Positions 49,132-59,961 of a stretch of 64,000 nt of DNA are shown here, in pieces (the stretch's first letter is position 1; every line of letters starts with the position of its first letter). This stretch comes from Caulobacter sp. 602-1 (GTDB lineage Bacteria > Pseudomonadota > Alphaproteobacteria > Caulobacterales > Caulobacteraceae). Location of the stretch: the NCBI RefSeq assembly GCF_003931565.1, contig NZ_RRYI01000003.1, forward strand, positions 558,001 through 622,000, in the 5' to 3' direction. Under the pieces are notes generated by a model. It did not search any database. It had not been told where the DNA came from and saw only the letters and a list, made by a program, of their open reading frames with translations. Made by a program: the position numbers and the translations under genes.

Positions 49132-51471
49132 TCAGGTCTCGCGCCGCGGCGCTTCGATCAGCTCGAGCCCGTAGAGGACACTCGTCCCCTTGCGACCGAT
49201 CAGCCTGACCTTCGAGCGCTTCTGGTCGCTGGGCGGCAGGGGATAGTCGACGATGACCCAGTCGTTGCGCTTGGGTCCGGACCGACGCTCCACGGCGACT
49301 TGCCGCCCATCGAACTCGATCGCCATCTCGCGGTCGGCGTCGTTGCCCCAATAGGTGGCGCGCAGGAACGCGGCGCCGGGTCGACGGGCCATCGTGAACG
49401 ACACCTCCGCGCCCTCGGGGATCGACCGGCTGTGACGGCCATAGAAGGTCCCCGGCTGTCCGGCCGTGGCCGTCAGCCCGTGATCCCGCTCGGGCTGCAT
49501 CTCGCCGATATGGAACACGTCGATCGTGCGCCGCGCCAAGTCGGCCCGGCGAGCCTCGGACGCCAGATAGTCCTGGCGCTGCGTTTTCCAGTCCGTCGGC
49601 GTGAAGGTCTGGAAGTAGACCGCCGCGCGCCGGTCATAGAGGGCGTTGAACGGCCGCAGGGTTTGGCTCCGCCCCAGGACATCGACCGTGGCGTAGCGAT
49701 GCGCGGCGCTGGGAACGAGGGCGTCGGTCGGCGCGGCCTTGGCCAGAAGCGCCGGCGCGGGCCCGTCGAACGCCTTGCTCGCGGGGCCAAGGTCCGCCGC
49801 CAGGACCAGGGGGCCGCTGAGGAAGGCATAGGTCGTCGGCGCGCCCTTCAGCGGCTCGGCGCGCAGGGTCATCGGCAAGGTTACGGTGATCGTGTCCCCT
49901 TCCCGCCACGCGCGCGTCACGCGCCAGTAGTTGTCCGAGACCGGCGCGGCGAGCGCCTGACCGTTCAGCGCGATCCGCGCGTCCCGCGCCCAGCCGGGTC
50001 GGCGAATGGCCAGGGTGGTGACGGCCTTCGAGGGACGGGCGACCCGAACGGTGACCGTCCCCTGCTCGGGATAGCGGGTCCGCAGCTCGAGCCTGGCGTC
50101 GCCCGGCAGATCCAGCGTGGAGGGCGTGAAGAGATTGACGTAAAGCGCCTCCGGCCCGCGCCAGAAGATGCTGTCGGCGTGCTTGGCGTGGCTTTCCATG
50201 CCCGAGCCCACGCAACACCAGAAACTGTCCTCCGCCGTGGAGTAGTCGCGCTTGGCGCCCGCCTGAAGCGGCATGAAATAGACGAACTGTCCGGTGTCGG
50301 GCCGCTGGTGCGCCAGGATGTGATTGAGCTGCGCCCGCTCGTAGTAGTCGAACAGGGCGCCGTCGGGCTTCCAGGCATAGAGATGCCGCGTCAGCTTCAG
50401 CATGTTGTAGGTATTGCAGGCCTCGCAGGTGCCCGTCGTCAGCGTGCCGCCCAGCTGGTCCGGCGGGCCGAAGTGCTCCCGCTCCGAATTGCCGCCCAGC
50501 ACATAGCTGTGGTGATCGACGACCGTCTGGTGAAAGAACGCCGCCGCCTCGCCGTGGTCGGCCTGGCCGGTCGTTTCGTAGAAGCGCGCCAGGCCGACGG
50601 CCTTGGGAATCTGGGTGTTGGCGTGCAGCCCGGCGAGGGCGTCGCGGCGGGCCAGCAGCGGATCGACGAAGGCGCGGTGGCGCAGCCGCTCGGCGGTTCG
50701 CAGCCAGCGCGCGTCGCCGGTGATCGCATGGAGCTCGGCGTAGGATTCCAGGATGCCGCCGTGCTCGACCGACAGGACCTTCTGAACCTGCTCCTCCGAG
50801 AGGGGCGCCAGAACCCCGGCCAGATAGTCGGCGAGGCCGAGCGCGATGGGCAAGGCCCGGTCATTGCCAGCCAGCAGATGCGCGTCGATCACCCCCGCCA
50901 GCACCTTGTGGTAGGCGTAGATCGGGACCCAGCCGCCGTTCAGCGTCCAGGTGACCTCGATCTGGCCGCGCCGGACTTCCTCGAAGATGACCTTTCCCGG
51001 AACCTCCTTGCCGCCCCGCTCGGCGGTCGTGCCGCCGACATAGCCGTCGCCCTCGGCGGCCTGGATTTTCGCCATCTCCGCGAGCGCGCGGTCGAGAGCG
51101 GCGGCGACGGCGGGATCGCCGGTATTGGCCACCGTCAGGCTGCAGGCCGATAGCCAATGGCCCAGGGAGTGACCGGCGATGCTCTCGCTCTCCCATCCGC
51201 CGTAGCGCGGCTTGTTCGCCGGCAGGCCGGCCGACCAGTAGAAGTTGTGAAGCAAGCGCTCTGGGTCCAACGACAGCAGGTAGCGACGGTTGGCCGCCAT
51301 GGCGTCGGCGAACGGCGACGGCTCCAGCGTCACGTACCGGGCGGGTATCGGCTCGACCTTGCGCAACGGGTTGCTCGCCTGGGCCGAGGCCCTGGCGGCG
51401 AACGTGACGGACAGAGCGGCGCCGGCCAGAAGCACCGACCGCCGGCTGGGAGTGAGAGCCTGGCCGCTCAT
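49132..51471 (-). CDS. GH127 beta-L-arabinofuranosidase-like enzyme (779 aa)
   Basis: A Tat-like signal ('SRRSVLLAGAALSV') leads into a GH127 (alpha,alpha)6 barrel. The zinc and nucleophile residues are conserved: 'TCEACN' (E350, C352) and 'WCCVG' (C419, C420), matching the Glu/Cys/Cys/Cys site known for HypBA1-type enzymes. The start overlaps the GH95 stop as ATGA (51468-51471). The open frame continues far upstream, but that part is a shadow of GH95. It likely releases beta-linked L-arabinose in the periplasm. Confidence 0.88.
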   Translation of the reverse strand: MSGQALTPSRRSVLLAGAALSVTFAARASAQASNPLRKVEPIPARYVTLEPSPFADAMAANRRYLLSLDPERLLHNFYWSAGLPANKPRYGGWESESIAGHSLGHWLSACSLTVANTGDPAVAAALDRALAEMAKIQAAEGDGYVGGTTAERGGKEVPGKVIFEEVRRGQIEVTWTLNGGWVPIYAYHKVLAGVIDAHLLAGNDRALPIALGLADYLAGVLAPLSEEQVQKVLSVEHGGILESYAELHAITGDARWLRTAERLRHRAFVDPLLARRDALAGLHANTQIPKAVGLARFYETTGQADHGEAAAFFHQTVVDHHSYVLGGNSEREHFGPPDQLGGTLTTGTCEACNTYNMLKLTRHLYAWKPDGALFDYYERAQLNHILAHQRPDTGQFVYFMPLQAGAKRDYSTAEDSFWCCVGSGMESHAKHADSIFWRGPEALYVNLFTPSTLDLPGDARLELRTRYPEQGTVTVRVARPSKAVTTLAIRRPGWARDARIALNGQALAAPVSDNYWRVTRAWREGDTITVTLPMTLRAEPLKGAPTTYAFLSGPLVLAADLGPASKAFDGPAPALLAKAAPTDALVPSAAHRYATVDVLGRSQTLRPFNALYDRRAAVYFQTFTPTDWKTQRQDYLASEARRADLARRTIDVFHIGEMQPERDHGLTATAGQPGTFYGRHSRSIPEGAEVSFTMARRPGAAFLRATYWGNDADREMAIEFDGRQVAVERRSGPKRNDWVIVDYPLPPSDQKRSKVRLIGRKGTSVLYGLELIEAPRRET

Positions 51472-53813
51472 GCGCGCACCAGGACGCCGTCGCGGGCCGC
51501 GAGGCGGACGCTCTGACCTTGCTTCATCTCGATCTCCAGGGTCGATTTCCCGTGAACCACCGTGTGGCGGCCGTCGGCCTTGGCGGTCAGCACCGCTTCG
51601 GAAAGCTTGCCCCCCGCCCAGCGCACGTCGACCCCGACCGCGCCCCTCGCTCTCAGGCCGGTGATGTGGCCGGTCGGCCAGGCCGATGGCAGGGCCGGCA
51701 GCAGGTAGATCCGGTCGTCGCGACTTTGCAGGATCATCTCGGTCATGCCCGAGGTTCCGCCGAAATTGCCGTCGATCTGGAACGGTGGGTGAGCGTCGAA
51801 CATGTTCGGATAGGTTCGCTCGGGGCCGAGCAACAGCCTGAGCACCTCGTGGGCGTGGTCCCCGTCGCCCAGTCGCGCCCAGAGGTTCAGCCGCCAGGCG
51901 ATGGCCCAGCCGGTGGTGAGGTCGCCGCGCTTCAGCAGGGAGGTCCTGGCCGCCGCCGCGAGCTTCGGCGTGGTGTCGATCCCGATCTGATCGGACGGAA
52001 ACAGGCCATAGAGGTGCGAGACGTGCCGGTGCTGGGGCTCCTTGGCGTCGGCGTCCCAATCCTCCTGCCATTCCTGCAACTGGCCGTCCTTGCCGATCCT
52101 GTAGGGCGCCAGCTTGCCGCGTGTCGCCGTCAGCTCGGCGACGAAGGCCGGATCCGCGCCAAGGACGCCTTCGGCCTTCAGGCAGTTGTCGAACAGGTCC
52201 CAAATGATCGCCTGGTCCATGGTCGGACCGGCGACCAGCGAGGAGCCATGGCCATGATCGTTCTCCGGCGAGATCGACGGACTGGTGACCAGCACGCCGA
52301 ACTTCGGATCGACGACCAGGGTGTCGAGGAAGAACCGCGCCGAGCCCTTCATCAGCGGATAGACGCGGGCCAGATAGGCCTTGTCGCGGCTGTAGTCGTA
52401 GTGGTCGAAGACGTGCTTGCAGAGCCAGGCGCCGCCCGTGGGCCAGACGCCGTAGATCGCGCCATCGATCGGCGCGGTGGCGCGCCACAGGTCGGTGTTG
52501 TGGTGGGCGACCCAGCCGCGCGCGCCGTACATGACCTTGGCGGTGCGGGCGCCGGTCACGGCCAGGTCCTGGACCAGGGCGATCAACGGCTCGACGCAGG
52601 GCGCGAGATGGGTCGGCTCGGCCGGCCAGTAGTTCATCTCGGTATTGATGTTGATCGTGTACTTGCTCTCCCAGGGGGGCGAGGTCTTGTCGTTCCAGAT
52701 CCCCTGCAGGTTGGCCGGCTGGCCGCCTGGGCGCGAACAGGCGATCAGCAGGTAGCGGCCGTACTGATAGTACAGCGCCGCAAGCGAAGGATCGTCCGTG
52801 GTCGGAGATTGTCGGATGCGCTCGTCGGTCGGCTGCAGCTCAGCGCGGGTGCGACCGAAATCCACGTCCACCCGGCGGAAAAGCGCCCGATGGTCGGCCT
52901 GATGATCGGCCAGGATCTTCGCCCAAGGCTTGCCGGCGAGCGTGGCCAGCGTGGCCTTGTTCAGCGCCGCCGGATCGCCCGAGACGTCGTCATAGCGGCG
53001 GTAGCTGGTCGCCGCCGCGATCAGCAGCACGACCTCGTCGGCGCCCCTGATCGACAGCATCCCGCCCCGCCCCGTCACCGTCCCGCCCTTGGCCTGGACC
53101 TCGACACGACACTCGAAGGTCAAGGCGGCCGGGATCCCCTCCCGACTCTCATTGGCGCCGGTCAGGACCAGGGCGCCGCCCTCGACCGTTGCGACGGGTT
53201 TGGACTTCAGCGGGCTGGCGAAGGACAGGTCGAGGCTGATCGCCCCCTTGCGGCTGGCGCTGAGGCGCACGGCGATGACCCCGTCCGGATGACTGCCGAT
53301 CACCTCGCGGCGATACCGTAGGCCGTCGGCGGTGAAGGTCGTGGCGGCGATCGCCCCGTCGATGTCGAGGTCGCGGACATAGTCGCCGCTCGCCTCGCCC
53401 AGCCCCGGGAAGTCGAGCTTCAGGTCGCCGATCGTCTGGTAGGCCATCTGCCTTTTGGGCGCGCCCAGGAACCTGGCGTCGGCCAGCTTGGTGGCCTGGG
53501 CGTAGTCGCCGGCGTCGATCAGGCGGCGGATCTCCGGCAGGGCCGACAGCGCCTCGGGATTGGCCGGATCGTATGGACCGCCGGCCCACAGGGTATCTTC
53601 GTTCAGTTGCAATCGTTCGGACGCGACGCCGCCGAACACCATCGCGCCCAGCTTGCCGGAGCCGACCGGCAGGGCCTCGACCCATTCCTTGGCCGGTTGG
53701 CGATACCAGAGGCGCGGCGGCGAGGTCTTGGTCCGCGTGGCGCGCGCGGGCGCCGCGGTCAGGGCCGAGGCGGCGCCGAGGACGGCGAGCGTGGAGCGGC
53801 GAGTCAGCGTCAT
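51468..53813 (-). CDS. GH95 alpha-L-fucosidase/galactosidase-like enzyme (781 aa)
   Basis: A Tat-like signal ('LTRRSTLAVLGAASAL') is followed by the GH95 N-terminal domain ('LWYRQPAKEWVEALPVGSGK', 'LGAMVFGG', 'LNEDTLWAGGP') and the catalytic (alpha,alpha)6 domain ('MNYWPAEPTHL', 'HHNTDLWRATAP', 'GGAWLCKHVFDHY'). Family members hydrolyse alpha-1,2-L-fucosyl or alpha-L-galactosyl bonds, and the Asn in the HHNTDLW segment activates water. ATG 53813 is used rather than ATG 53834. It is the first gene of a two-gene operon with GH127. Confidence 0.9.
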   Translation of the reverse strand: MTLTRRSTLAVLGAASALTAAPARATRTKTSPPRLWYRQPAKEWVEALPVGSGKLGAMVFGGVASERLQLNEDTLWAGGPYDPANPEALSALPEIRRLIDAGDYAQATKLADARFLGAPKRQMAYQTIGDLKLDFPGLGEASGDYVRDLDIDGAIAATTFTADGLRYRREVIGSHPDGVIAVRLSASRKGAISLDLSFASPLKSKPVATVEGGALVLTGANESREGIPAALTFECRVEVQAKGGTVTGRGGMLSIRGADEVVLLIAAATSYRRYDDVSGDPAALNKATLATLAGKPWAKILADHQADHRALFRRVDVDFGRTRAELQPTDERIRQSPTTDDPSLAALYYQYGRYLLIACSRPGGQPANLQGIWNDKTSPPWESKYTININTEMNYWPAEPTHLAPCVEPLIALVQDLAVTGARTAKVMYGARGWVAHHNTDLWRATAPIDGAIYGVWPTGGAWLCKHVFDHYDYSRDKAYLARVYPLMKGSARFFLDTLVVDPKFGVLVTSPSISPENDHGHGSSLVAGPTMDQAIIWDLFDNCLKAEGVLGADPAFVAELTATRGKLAPYRIGKDGQLQEWQEDWDADAKEPQHRHVSHLYGLFPSDQIGIDTTPKLAAAARTSLLKRGDLTTGWAIAWRLNLWARLGDGDHAHEVLRLLLGPERTYPNMFDAHPPFQIDGNFGGTSGMTEMILQSRDDRIYLLPALPSAWPTGHITGLRARGAVGVDVRWAGGKLSEAVLTAKADGRHTVVHGKSTLEIEMKQGQSVRLAARDGVLVRA

Positions 53814-53814
53814 A

Positions 53815-53825
53815 ATACTCCGACA
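53815..53825 (-). promoter_or_regulatory. TGTCGGAGTAT motif directly before GH95 start, site 2
   Basis: The 11-mer lies one base before the GH95 ATG on the minus strand, so its GGAG also serves as the ribosome site. Regulation here would act on translation initiation or very near it; alternatively the match partly reflects the ribosome site. Confidence 0.5.
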
Positions 53826-53883
53826 AAAGCACACTCGCCCGCCAGCCTACAAGCTGGATCACGACAACCGACTCGCTCCCAAA

Positions 53884-53897
53884 AGTTAGCGCTACCA
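53884..53897. promoter_or_regulatory. XylR-like operator between GH95 and GH43
   Basis: AGTTAGCGCTACCA has the AGCGCT centre and strongly resembles the 14-bp operator I recall for the Caulobacter xylose repressor XylR. It sits in the divergent promoter of the GH95/GH127 and GH43/GH51 operons. Confidence 0.6.
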
Positions 53898-54013
53898 TTA
53901 CTTCATTTCGCGCGTTAGGGTTGGCTAAGCCATGACGCATGGCGATCCGGACGGGCGACTTGCCCGACATAATAACGACCGCGCGCCGACGCGGCAGGGA
54001 GAGACGAAACGTC

Positions 54014-55780
54014 ATGTCTGCGCACGCTTCGCCAGGTCGTCAATCGCGACAATCGCTCCATGGACGGATGCTGAGCCTGGCCGCCGCCCTGGCCTTGCTC
54101 GCCGGAACGGCCCATGCGCAGGCGCTCAATCCGGCCTCGAGGGCCGCGCCGACGGCGGCGTTCGATTGGTTCGAATACGAAGGCGCGGATCCGTCGGACG
54201 CGGCCTTCAAGCCGACCGCCGGCCAGTACGCCAATCCTATCCTCAAGGGCACCTATCCCGACCCGGCGGTCATGCGTGTCGGCAAGGACTTCTATTTCGT
54301 CAGCTCGACCTTCGCCTGGTTCCCGGGCCTGCCGATCTTCCATTCGACGGATCTCGTGCACTGGAAGCAGATCGGCAACGCCATCGACCGCCCAGGCATG
54401 CTCGACTTCGGGCGTCTGGGCCTCTCGCGCGCGGTGTTCGCGCCGACGCTGAGCCACCACGACGGCACGTTCTACCTCCTCAACACCTGTGTCGACTGCA
54501 AGGGCAACTTCCTGATCACGGCGAAGGACCCCAAAGGCCCATGGTCGGACCCGGTCTGGCTGCCGAAGGTCGAGGGCATCGATCCGTATCTCTTCTTCGA
54601 CGACGACGGCGCCGCCCTGATCGTCTTCAATGGCGAGCCCCCGGGGCCGCCTGAATACAGCGGCCACCGCGCCATCTGGGCGATCGCCTATGACATCAAG
54701 ACCGGAAAGACCGTCGGCGAACGCAAGCTGCTGCTGGACAAGGGCGTCAATCCCGCCGCCAAGCCGATCTGGCCCGAAGGCCCGCACATCCTGAAGAAGG
54801 ACGGCTGGTACTACCTCATCGCGGCCGAGGGCGGCACGGCCGAAGGCCACAGCCAGGTCGCCCTGCGCTCCAAGAGCGCCTGGGGGCCGTACGTTCCGTA
54901 CCCGAACAATCCGATCCTGACCCAGCGCGGCCTGCCGAAGGACCGTCCCCTGCCGATCACCTCGGCCGGCCACGCCAACCTGGTCGACACGCCGGACGGA
55001 AAGTGGTGGGCGACCTTCCTAGCGGTGCGCCCCTATGGCGACGACCTCTACAACACCGGCCGGGAGACCTTCCTGCTGCCCGTGGAATGGAAGGACGGCT
55101 GGCCGATCATTCTCGAGAACGGCAAGACCATTCCCTACGTCCACGCCAAGCCGGATCTGCCGGAGACGACGCCAAAGCCGCCGCCGACGGCCGGCGCCTT
55201 CAAGGTTCGCGACGAGTTCGATGGCAAGGCCTTGCCGCTCAACTGGGTGACCATGCGGATCCCTCGGGAGCGCTGGTGGCGACTGGACGGCGGCAAGCTG
55301 ATCCTGACCGCGCGGCCCGAGACCATCGGCGGCATGACCCAGCCCTCCTTCTGGGGGCGACGCCAGCAGCATCAGAACGCCAGCGCCGCCACGGAGATGC
55401 GCTTCCGCCCGACCAAGGTCGGCGACAAGGCCGGCATGGTCGCGGTGCAGAACGACAGCCACTTCTTCTTCCTCGGTCTGGAGCGGAACGCCCAGGGGCG
55501 GGACGAGATCGTGCTCGAACGCCGCGCCGGCCCCAACGACCCGGAAAGCGGCGTGAAGATCGCCAGCGCGCCGGTCACCCCGAAGGCGGGCGCGCCCGTG
55601 TGGCTGAAGATCACCGCCCGGGGCGGCGCCTACGATTTCTCGTACGCCCTGGCCGCCGGACAGTGGAAGACCCTGAAGGCCGAAGAGGATGGATCGATCC
55701 TCTCGACCAAGAAGGCCGGCGGCTTCGTGGGCGCTCTGCTGGGCGTCTACGCCCACGACGGCGGCGCCCAGGGCCAGTGA
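54014..55780 (+). CDS. GH43 glycosidase with C-terminal DUF1349-like domain (588 aa)
   Basis: A signal peptide ('SLAAALALLAGTAHAQ') precedes a five-bladed GH43 propeller. The catalytic acids are visible: Asp in 'GTYPDPAVMR' (near 82), Asp in 'EGIDPYLFFDDDG' (near 195) and Glu in 'WPEGPHIL' (near 255). A C-terminal beta-sandwich ('FWGRRQQHQNASAATEMRF') follows, as in beta-xylosidase/arabinofuranosidase types. It is the first gene of a rightward operon with GH51 (84 bp gap). Substrate within arabinose/xylose side chains is inferred. Confidence 0.88.
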   Translation: MSAHASPGRQSRQSLHGRMLSLAAALALLAGTAHAQALNPASRAAPTAAFDWFEYEGADPSDAAFKPTAGQYANPILKGTYPDPAVMRVGKDFYFVSSTFAWFPGLPIFHSTDLVHWKQIGNAIDRPGMLDFGRLGLSRAVFAPTLSHHDGTFYLLNTCVDCKGNFLITAKDPKGPWSDPVWLPKVEGIDPYLFFDDDGAALIVFNGEPPGPPEYSGHRAIWAIAYDIKTGKTVGERKLLLDKGVNPAAKPIWPEGPHILKKDGWYYLIAAEGGTAEGHSQVALRSKSAWGPYVPYPNNPILTQRGLPKDRPLPITSAGHANLVDTPDGKWWATFLAVRPYGDDLYNTGRETFLLPVEWKDGWPIILENGKTIPYVHAKPDLPETTPKPPPTAGAFKVRDEFDGKALPLNWVTMRIPRERWWRLDGGKLILTARPETIGGMTQPSFWGRRQQHQNASAATEMRFRPTKVGDKAGMVAVQNDSHFFFLGLERNAQGRDEIVLERRAGPNDPESGVKIASAPVTPKAGAPVWLKITARGGAYDFSYALAAGQWKTLKAEEDGSILSTKKAGGFVGALLGVYAHDGGAQGQ

Positions 55781-55864
55781 ACACCGACGCGGACTTTTGA
55801 CCAACGGAAGACGGCGCCGAGGCGACCGTCAGCGATGCGCCCAGAGGCGCCGAGGGGAGACAAG

Positions 55865-57451
<1,587 letters not shown>

Positions 57452-57467
57452 CGACGTCTGGTGATTT

Positions 57468-57505
57468 CCCGCATGATGGCGAGGGCTCCCATCGCATCAT
57501 GCGGG
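57468..57505 (+). terminator. hairpin downstream of GH51
   Basis: CCCGCATGATG (57468-57478) pairs perfectly with CATCATGCGGG (57495-57505) around a 16-base loop. No U-run follows, so it may be a processing or weak termination structure before the GntR promoter. Confidence 0.55.
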
Positions 57506-57627
57506 CAGGACCCCTTCGCCGTACGACCCCGGCGATCATGCGCGGCGGCAAACTTGCCTGACAACTTGCCAACGGCCGCGGGCTTGCGCTTATAGAAACG
57601 AGCGCATCCCCGCAGGAGCCCGAGCCC

Positions 57628-58365
57628 ATGTCCACCGACGAACCAGACGACAAGTCGATCCCCCGATCGGCGAGAGGGTCTGGTCGGCGGCTGCGGGGCG
57701 CGGTGGCGCACTATCTGGGCAGCGCCATCGTCTCGGGTCAGATCGCGCCCGGCGAGACGCTGACCGGCGAAATCGCCAACGCCGAGGCCCTGGATGTCTC
57801 GCGCAGCGCCTACCGGGAAGCCGTTCAGGTCCTCACAGCCAAGGGCCTGGTCGAGAGTCGCCCCAAGGCGGGCACCCGGGTCCTGCCGCGTAGCCGCTGG
57901 AACATCCTGGATCCGCAGGTGTTGGCCTGGGCGTTCTCGGCCGAACCCGACGTCAGCTTCGTGCGCGACCTGTTCGAGCTTCGGGCGATCGTCGAGCCCG
58001 CCGCGGCGCGCCTCGCCGCCGAGCGACGCGACAAGGACGACCTCAAGGCCATGAAGGACGCCCTGGCCAAGATGCGGCGTCACACCCTGGCGACCGAGGC
58101 CGGCCGCGCCGCCGACCGCGCCTTTCACGACGCCCTCCTGGGCGCCACGCACAACAGCGCGATGATGGCGCTCAGCGCCAGCATCAGCGCCGCTGTCAGC
58201 TGGACCACCGAGTTCAAGCAGCGCTCGCGCGCCCTGCCGCGCGATCCGGTGCCCGACCACGCCAAGGTCTTCGACGCCATCGCGGCGGGCGATCCCGACG
58301 CGGCGAGCGCGGCCATGCGCGCCCTTGTCGACCTGGCGCTGGATGACACCCGATCGGCGATGTAG
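57628..58365 (+). CDS. GntR-family regulator, FadR/FCD subfamily (245 aa)
   Basis: The N-terminal winged HTH ('AIVSGQIAPGETLTGE', 'LDVSRSAYREAVQVLTAKGL', 'PKAGTRVLPRSRW') is followed by a helical FCD domain with metal-ligand histidines ('FHDALLGATHNSA', 'DHAKVFDAI'). Regulators of this subfamily often sense sugar acids, fitting the aldonate dehydratase in the locus. It lies between the GH43/GH51 operon and the convergent GH43 gene. AGGAG lies nine bases before the ATG. Confidence 0.92.
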   Translation: MSTDEPDDKSIPRSARGSGRRLRGAVAHYLGSAIVSGQIAPGETLTGEIANAEALDVSRSAYREAVQVLTAKGLVESRPKAGTRVLPRSRWNILDPQVLAWAFSAEPDVSFVRDLFELRAIVEPAAARLAAERRDKDDLKAMKDALAKMRRHTLATEAGRAADRAFHDALLGATHNSAMMALSASISAAVSWTTEFKQRSRALPRDPVPDHAKVFDAIAAGDPDAASAAMRALVDLALDDTRSAM

Positions 58366-58374
58366 AGCGCCGGT

Positions 58375-59934
58375 CTAGGGTTTGCTCAGCGTGAAGCTGT
58401 CGACATCCAGGCGACCCGGGCCGCCAGCGGGATTGTAGCAGAAGAGACCGTACTGCTGACCCTGGAAGGTCCCGGTCCGCCAGTCGAAGGCCAGCGGAAA
58501 GTCGCCCGGCATGGCCGTCCAGACCTTGCCGTCCAGGCTATAGGCCAGTGCGGCCTTGTCGGTCGTAAAGTCCATCTCCGCCGAGAGCCAAAGGTCCTTC
58601 AACGGGATCGGCCGCGCGTCTGCAGCCGCCGTCGTCTTCGGTCCGTCCTCGGTGCTTTCGATCAGGCGCGCGCTGAGTTCGCCGCGCCCCTGGGCCGTGC
58701 GGGTGACCACCAGCTGGCTCGAGAACTTGCCGAAGGTCCCGAAGCCGCAGGCGTCGCCCTTGGCGATCCCGCGCGCATCCAGCTTGACGACGGCGCGGCC
58801 GCGCGGCCCCTGCCCTTTCTGCAGCAGCGTGTTGCGAGCCGTCCAGAAGCTGTTGCTGGTCGTCGCCTTCAGCCGCAGAAAGCCGGGCCGTTCGGCGAGC
58901 GACCAGCGGCTGTCGTCGGGATTGTGGTTCCACTGCCATTGGCGACCCAACGCCTTGCCGCCGAAATCGTCGGAGCTGGGCGGCTCGACGAAGGCCCCGC
59001 CGGCGATGGGCTTGGCGGCGACGTCGGGCACGCGGCCGGGCGCCTCGGGCGTGCCCCAGACCGGCCAGTCGTCTTGCCAGAACACGGGGCTGATGTTGGT
59101 CACCCGCCCGATAGCGCCGGCGTCGCGCATGACGAAACCGTACCAGCCGCCGTCCGGCAGATCGACCAGCGCGCCCTGGTGCCCGCCGGTGGTGTCGTCG
59201 ATCTGGTCGCGGGTCTCCCAAGGCCCGGTCAGGCTGCGAGCGCGCGAGACGGTCAGCGCCAGGCGTCTCGGGATGGCGTTGAACAGGTAGTACCAGTCGC
59301 CGCGCTTGATCAGCTTGGAGCCCTCGGCGCCCCGGTAGTAGTGGATCTTCTGCGCGCTGGTGACGGCGGTCAGGTCGGCGTTGAGGCTGAGCAGGGTGAT
59401 CGTGCCGTCCGCGCTGCTGGCGGTGGCGATATAGCCTTTGCCGTCGTCGTCGAAGAACAGGGCGGGGTCGAAGGCTTCGCGATCGAGCTCGCGCACGCTC
59501 CAGGGCCCGCGGATGTCGGCGGCGGAATAGATCCGGGTGTTCCGTCCCACCGGCGTGACGGCGATGTAGAAGCGCCCGCCATGACGGCGCAGGCTGGGGG
59601 CGTAGACGCCGTGGCGATAGTCGCCGCCGTCGGCCAGGTCGTATTTGGGATTGCCCGTCAGCTTCGGCATCACGTGGCTGACGATGTCCCAGTTCACCAG
59701 GTCTCGGGAGTGCAGGATCGTCAGGCCCGGCGCGTTCACGAAGGTGGTCGAGGCGAAATAGAAGTCCTCGCCGACCCGGATGATGTCGGGATCGGGGTAA
59801 TCCGCGTAGAGCGGCGGATTGTGATAGGTTCCCTGCCCGCTATCGGAACGCCAGACCTGGGCCTGGACGCTTGCGGCGGCGCAGGCCAGGCCCAGGGCTA
59901 AGGCCGACACGATCAGCTTGGATGGCTTTGACAT
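58375..59934 (-). CDS. GH43 glycosidase with C-terminal beta-sandwich (519 aa)
   Basis: A signal peptide ('ALALGLACAAASVQAQ') precedes the GH43 propeller. The catalytic pattern is Asp in 'DYPDPDIIRVG' (near 47), Asp in 'AFDPALFFDDDG' (near 156) and Glu in 'GAEGSKLI' (near 205). The C-terminal 190 residues form the xylosidase C2-type domain ('FWTARNTLLQKGQGPRGRA', 'DGKVWTAM'). It lies 27 bp after the dehydratase gene and is probably in the same leftward operon. It differs clearly from the first GH43. Confidence 0.88.
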   Translation of the reverse strand: MSKPSKLIVSALALGLACAAASVQAQVWRSDSGQGTYHNPPLYADYPDPDIIRVGEDFYFASTTFVNAPGLTILHSRDLVNWDIVSHVMPKLTGNPKYDLADGGDYRHGVYAPSLRRHGGRFYIAVTPVGRNTRIYSAADIRGPWSVRELDREAFDPALFFDDDGKGYIATASSADGTITLLSLNADLTAVTSAQKIHYYRGAEGSKLIKRGDWYYLFNAIPRRLALTVSRARSLTGPWETRDQIDDTTGGHQGALVDLPDGGWYGFVMRDAGAIGRVTNISPVFWQDDWPVWGTPEAPGRVPDVAAKPIAGGAFVEPPSSDDFGGKALGRQWQWNHNPDDSRWSLAERPGFLRLKATTSNSFWTARNTLLQKGQGPRGRAVVKLDARGIAKGDACGFGTFGKFSSQLVVTRTAQGRGELSARLIESTEDGPKTTAAADARPIPLKDLWLSAEMDFTTDKAALAYSLDGKVWTAMPGDFPLAFDWRTGTFQGQQYGLFCYNPAGGPGRLDVDSFTLSKP

Positions 59935-59961
59935 GAGGCCCTCGGATGGTCGCCGCGGCGA

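Noticed and set aside
49132..52488. GH127 open frame extending to 1,118 residues
   Set aside because: The extra N-terminal 339 residues are a Gly/Arg-rich shadow of the GH95 gene. A Tat-like signal and ATGA overlap fix the real start at 51471.
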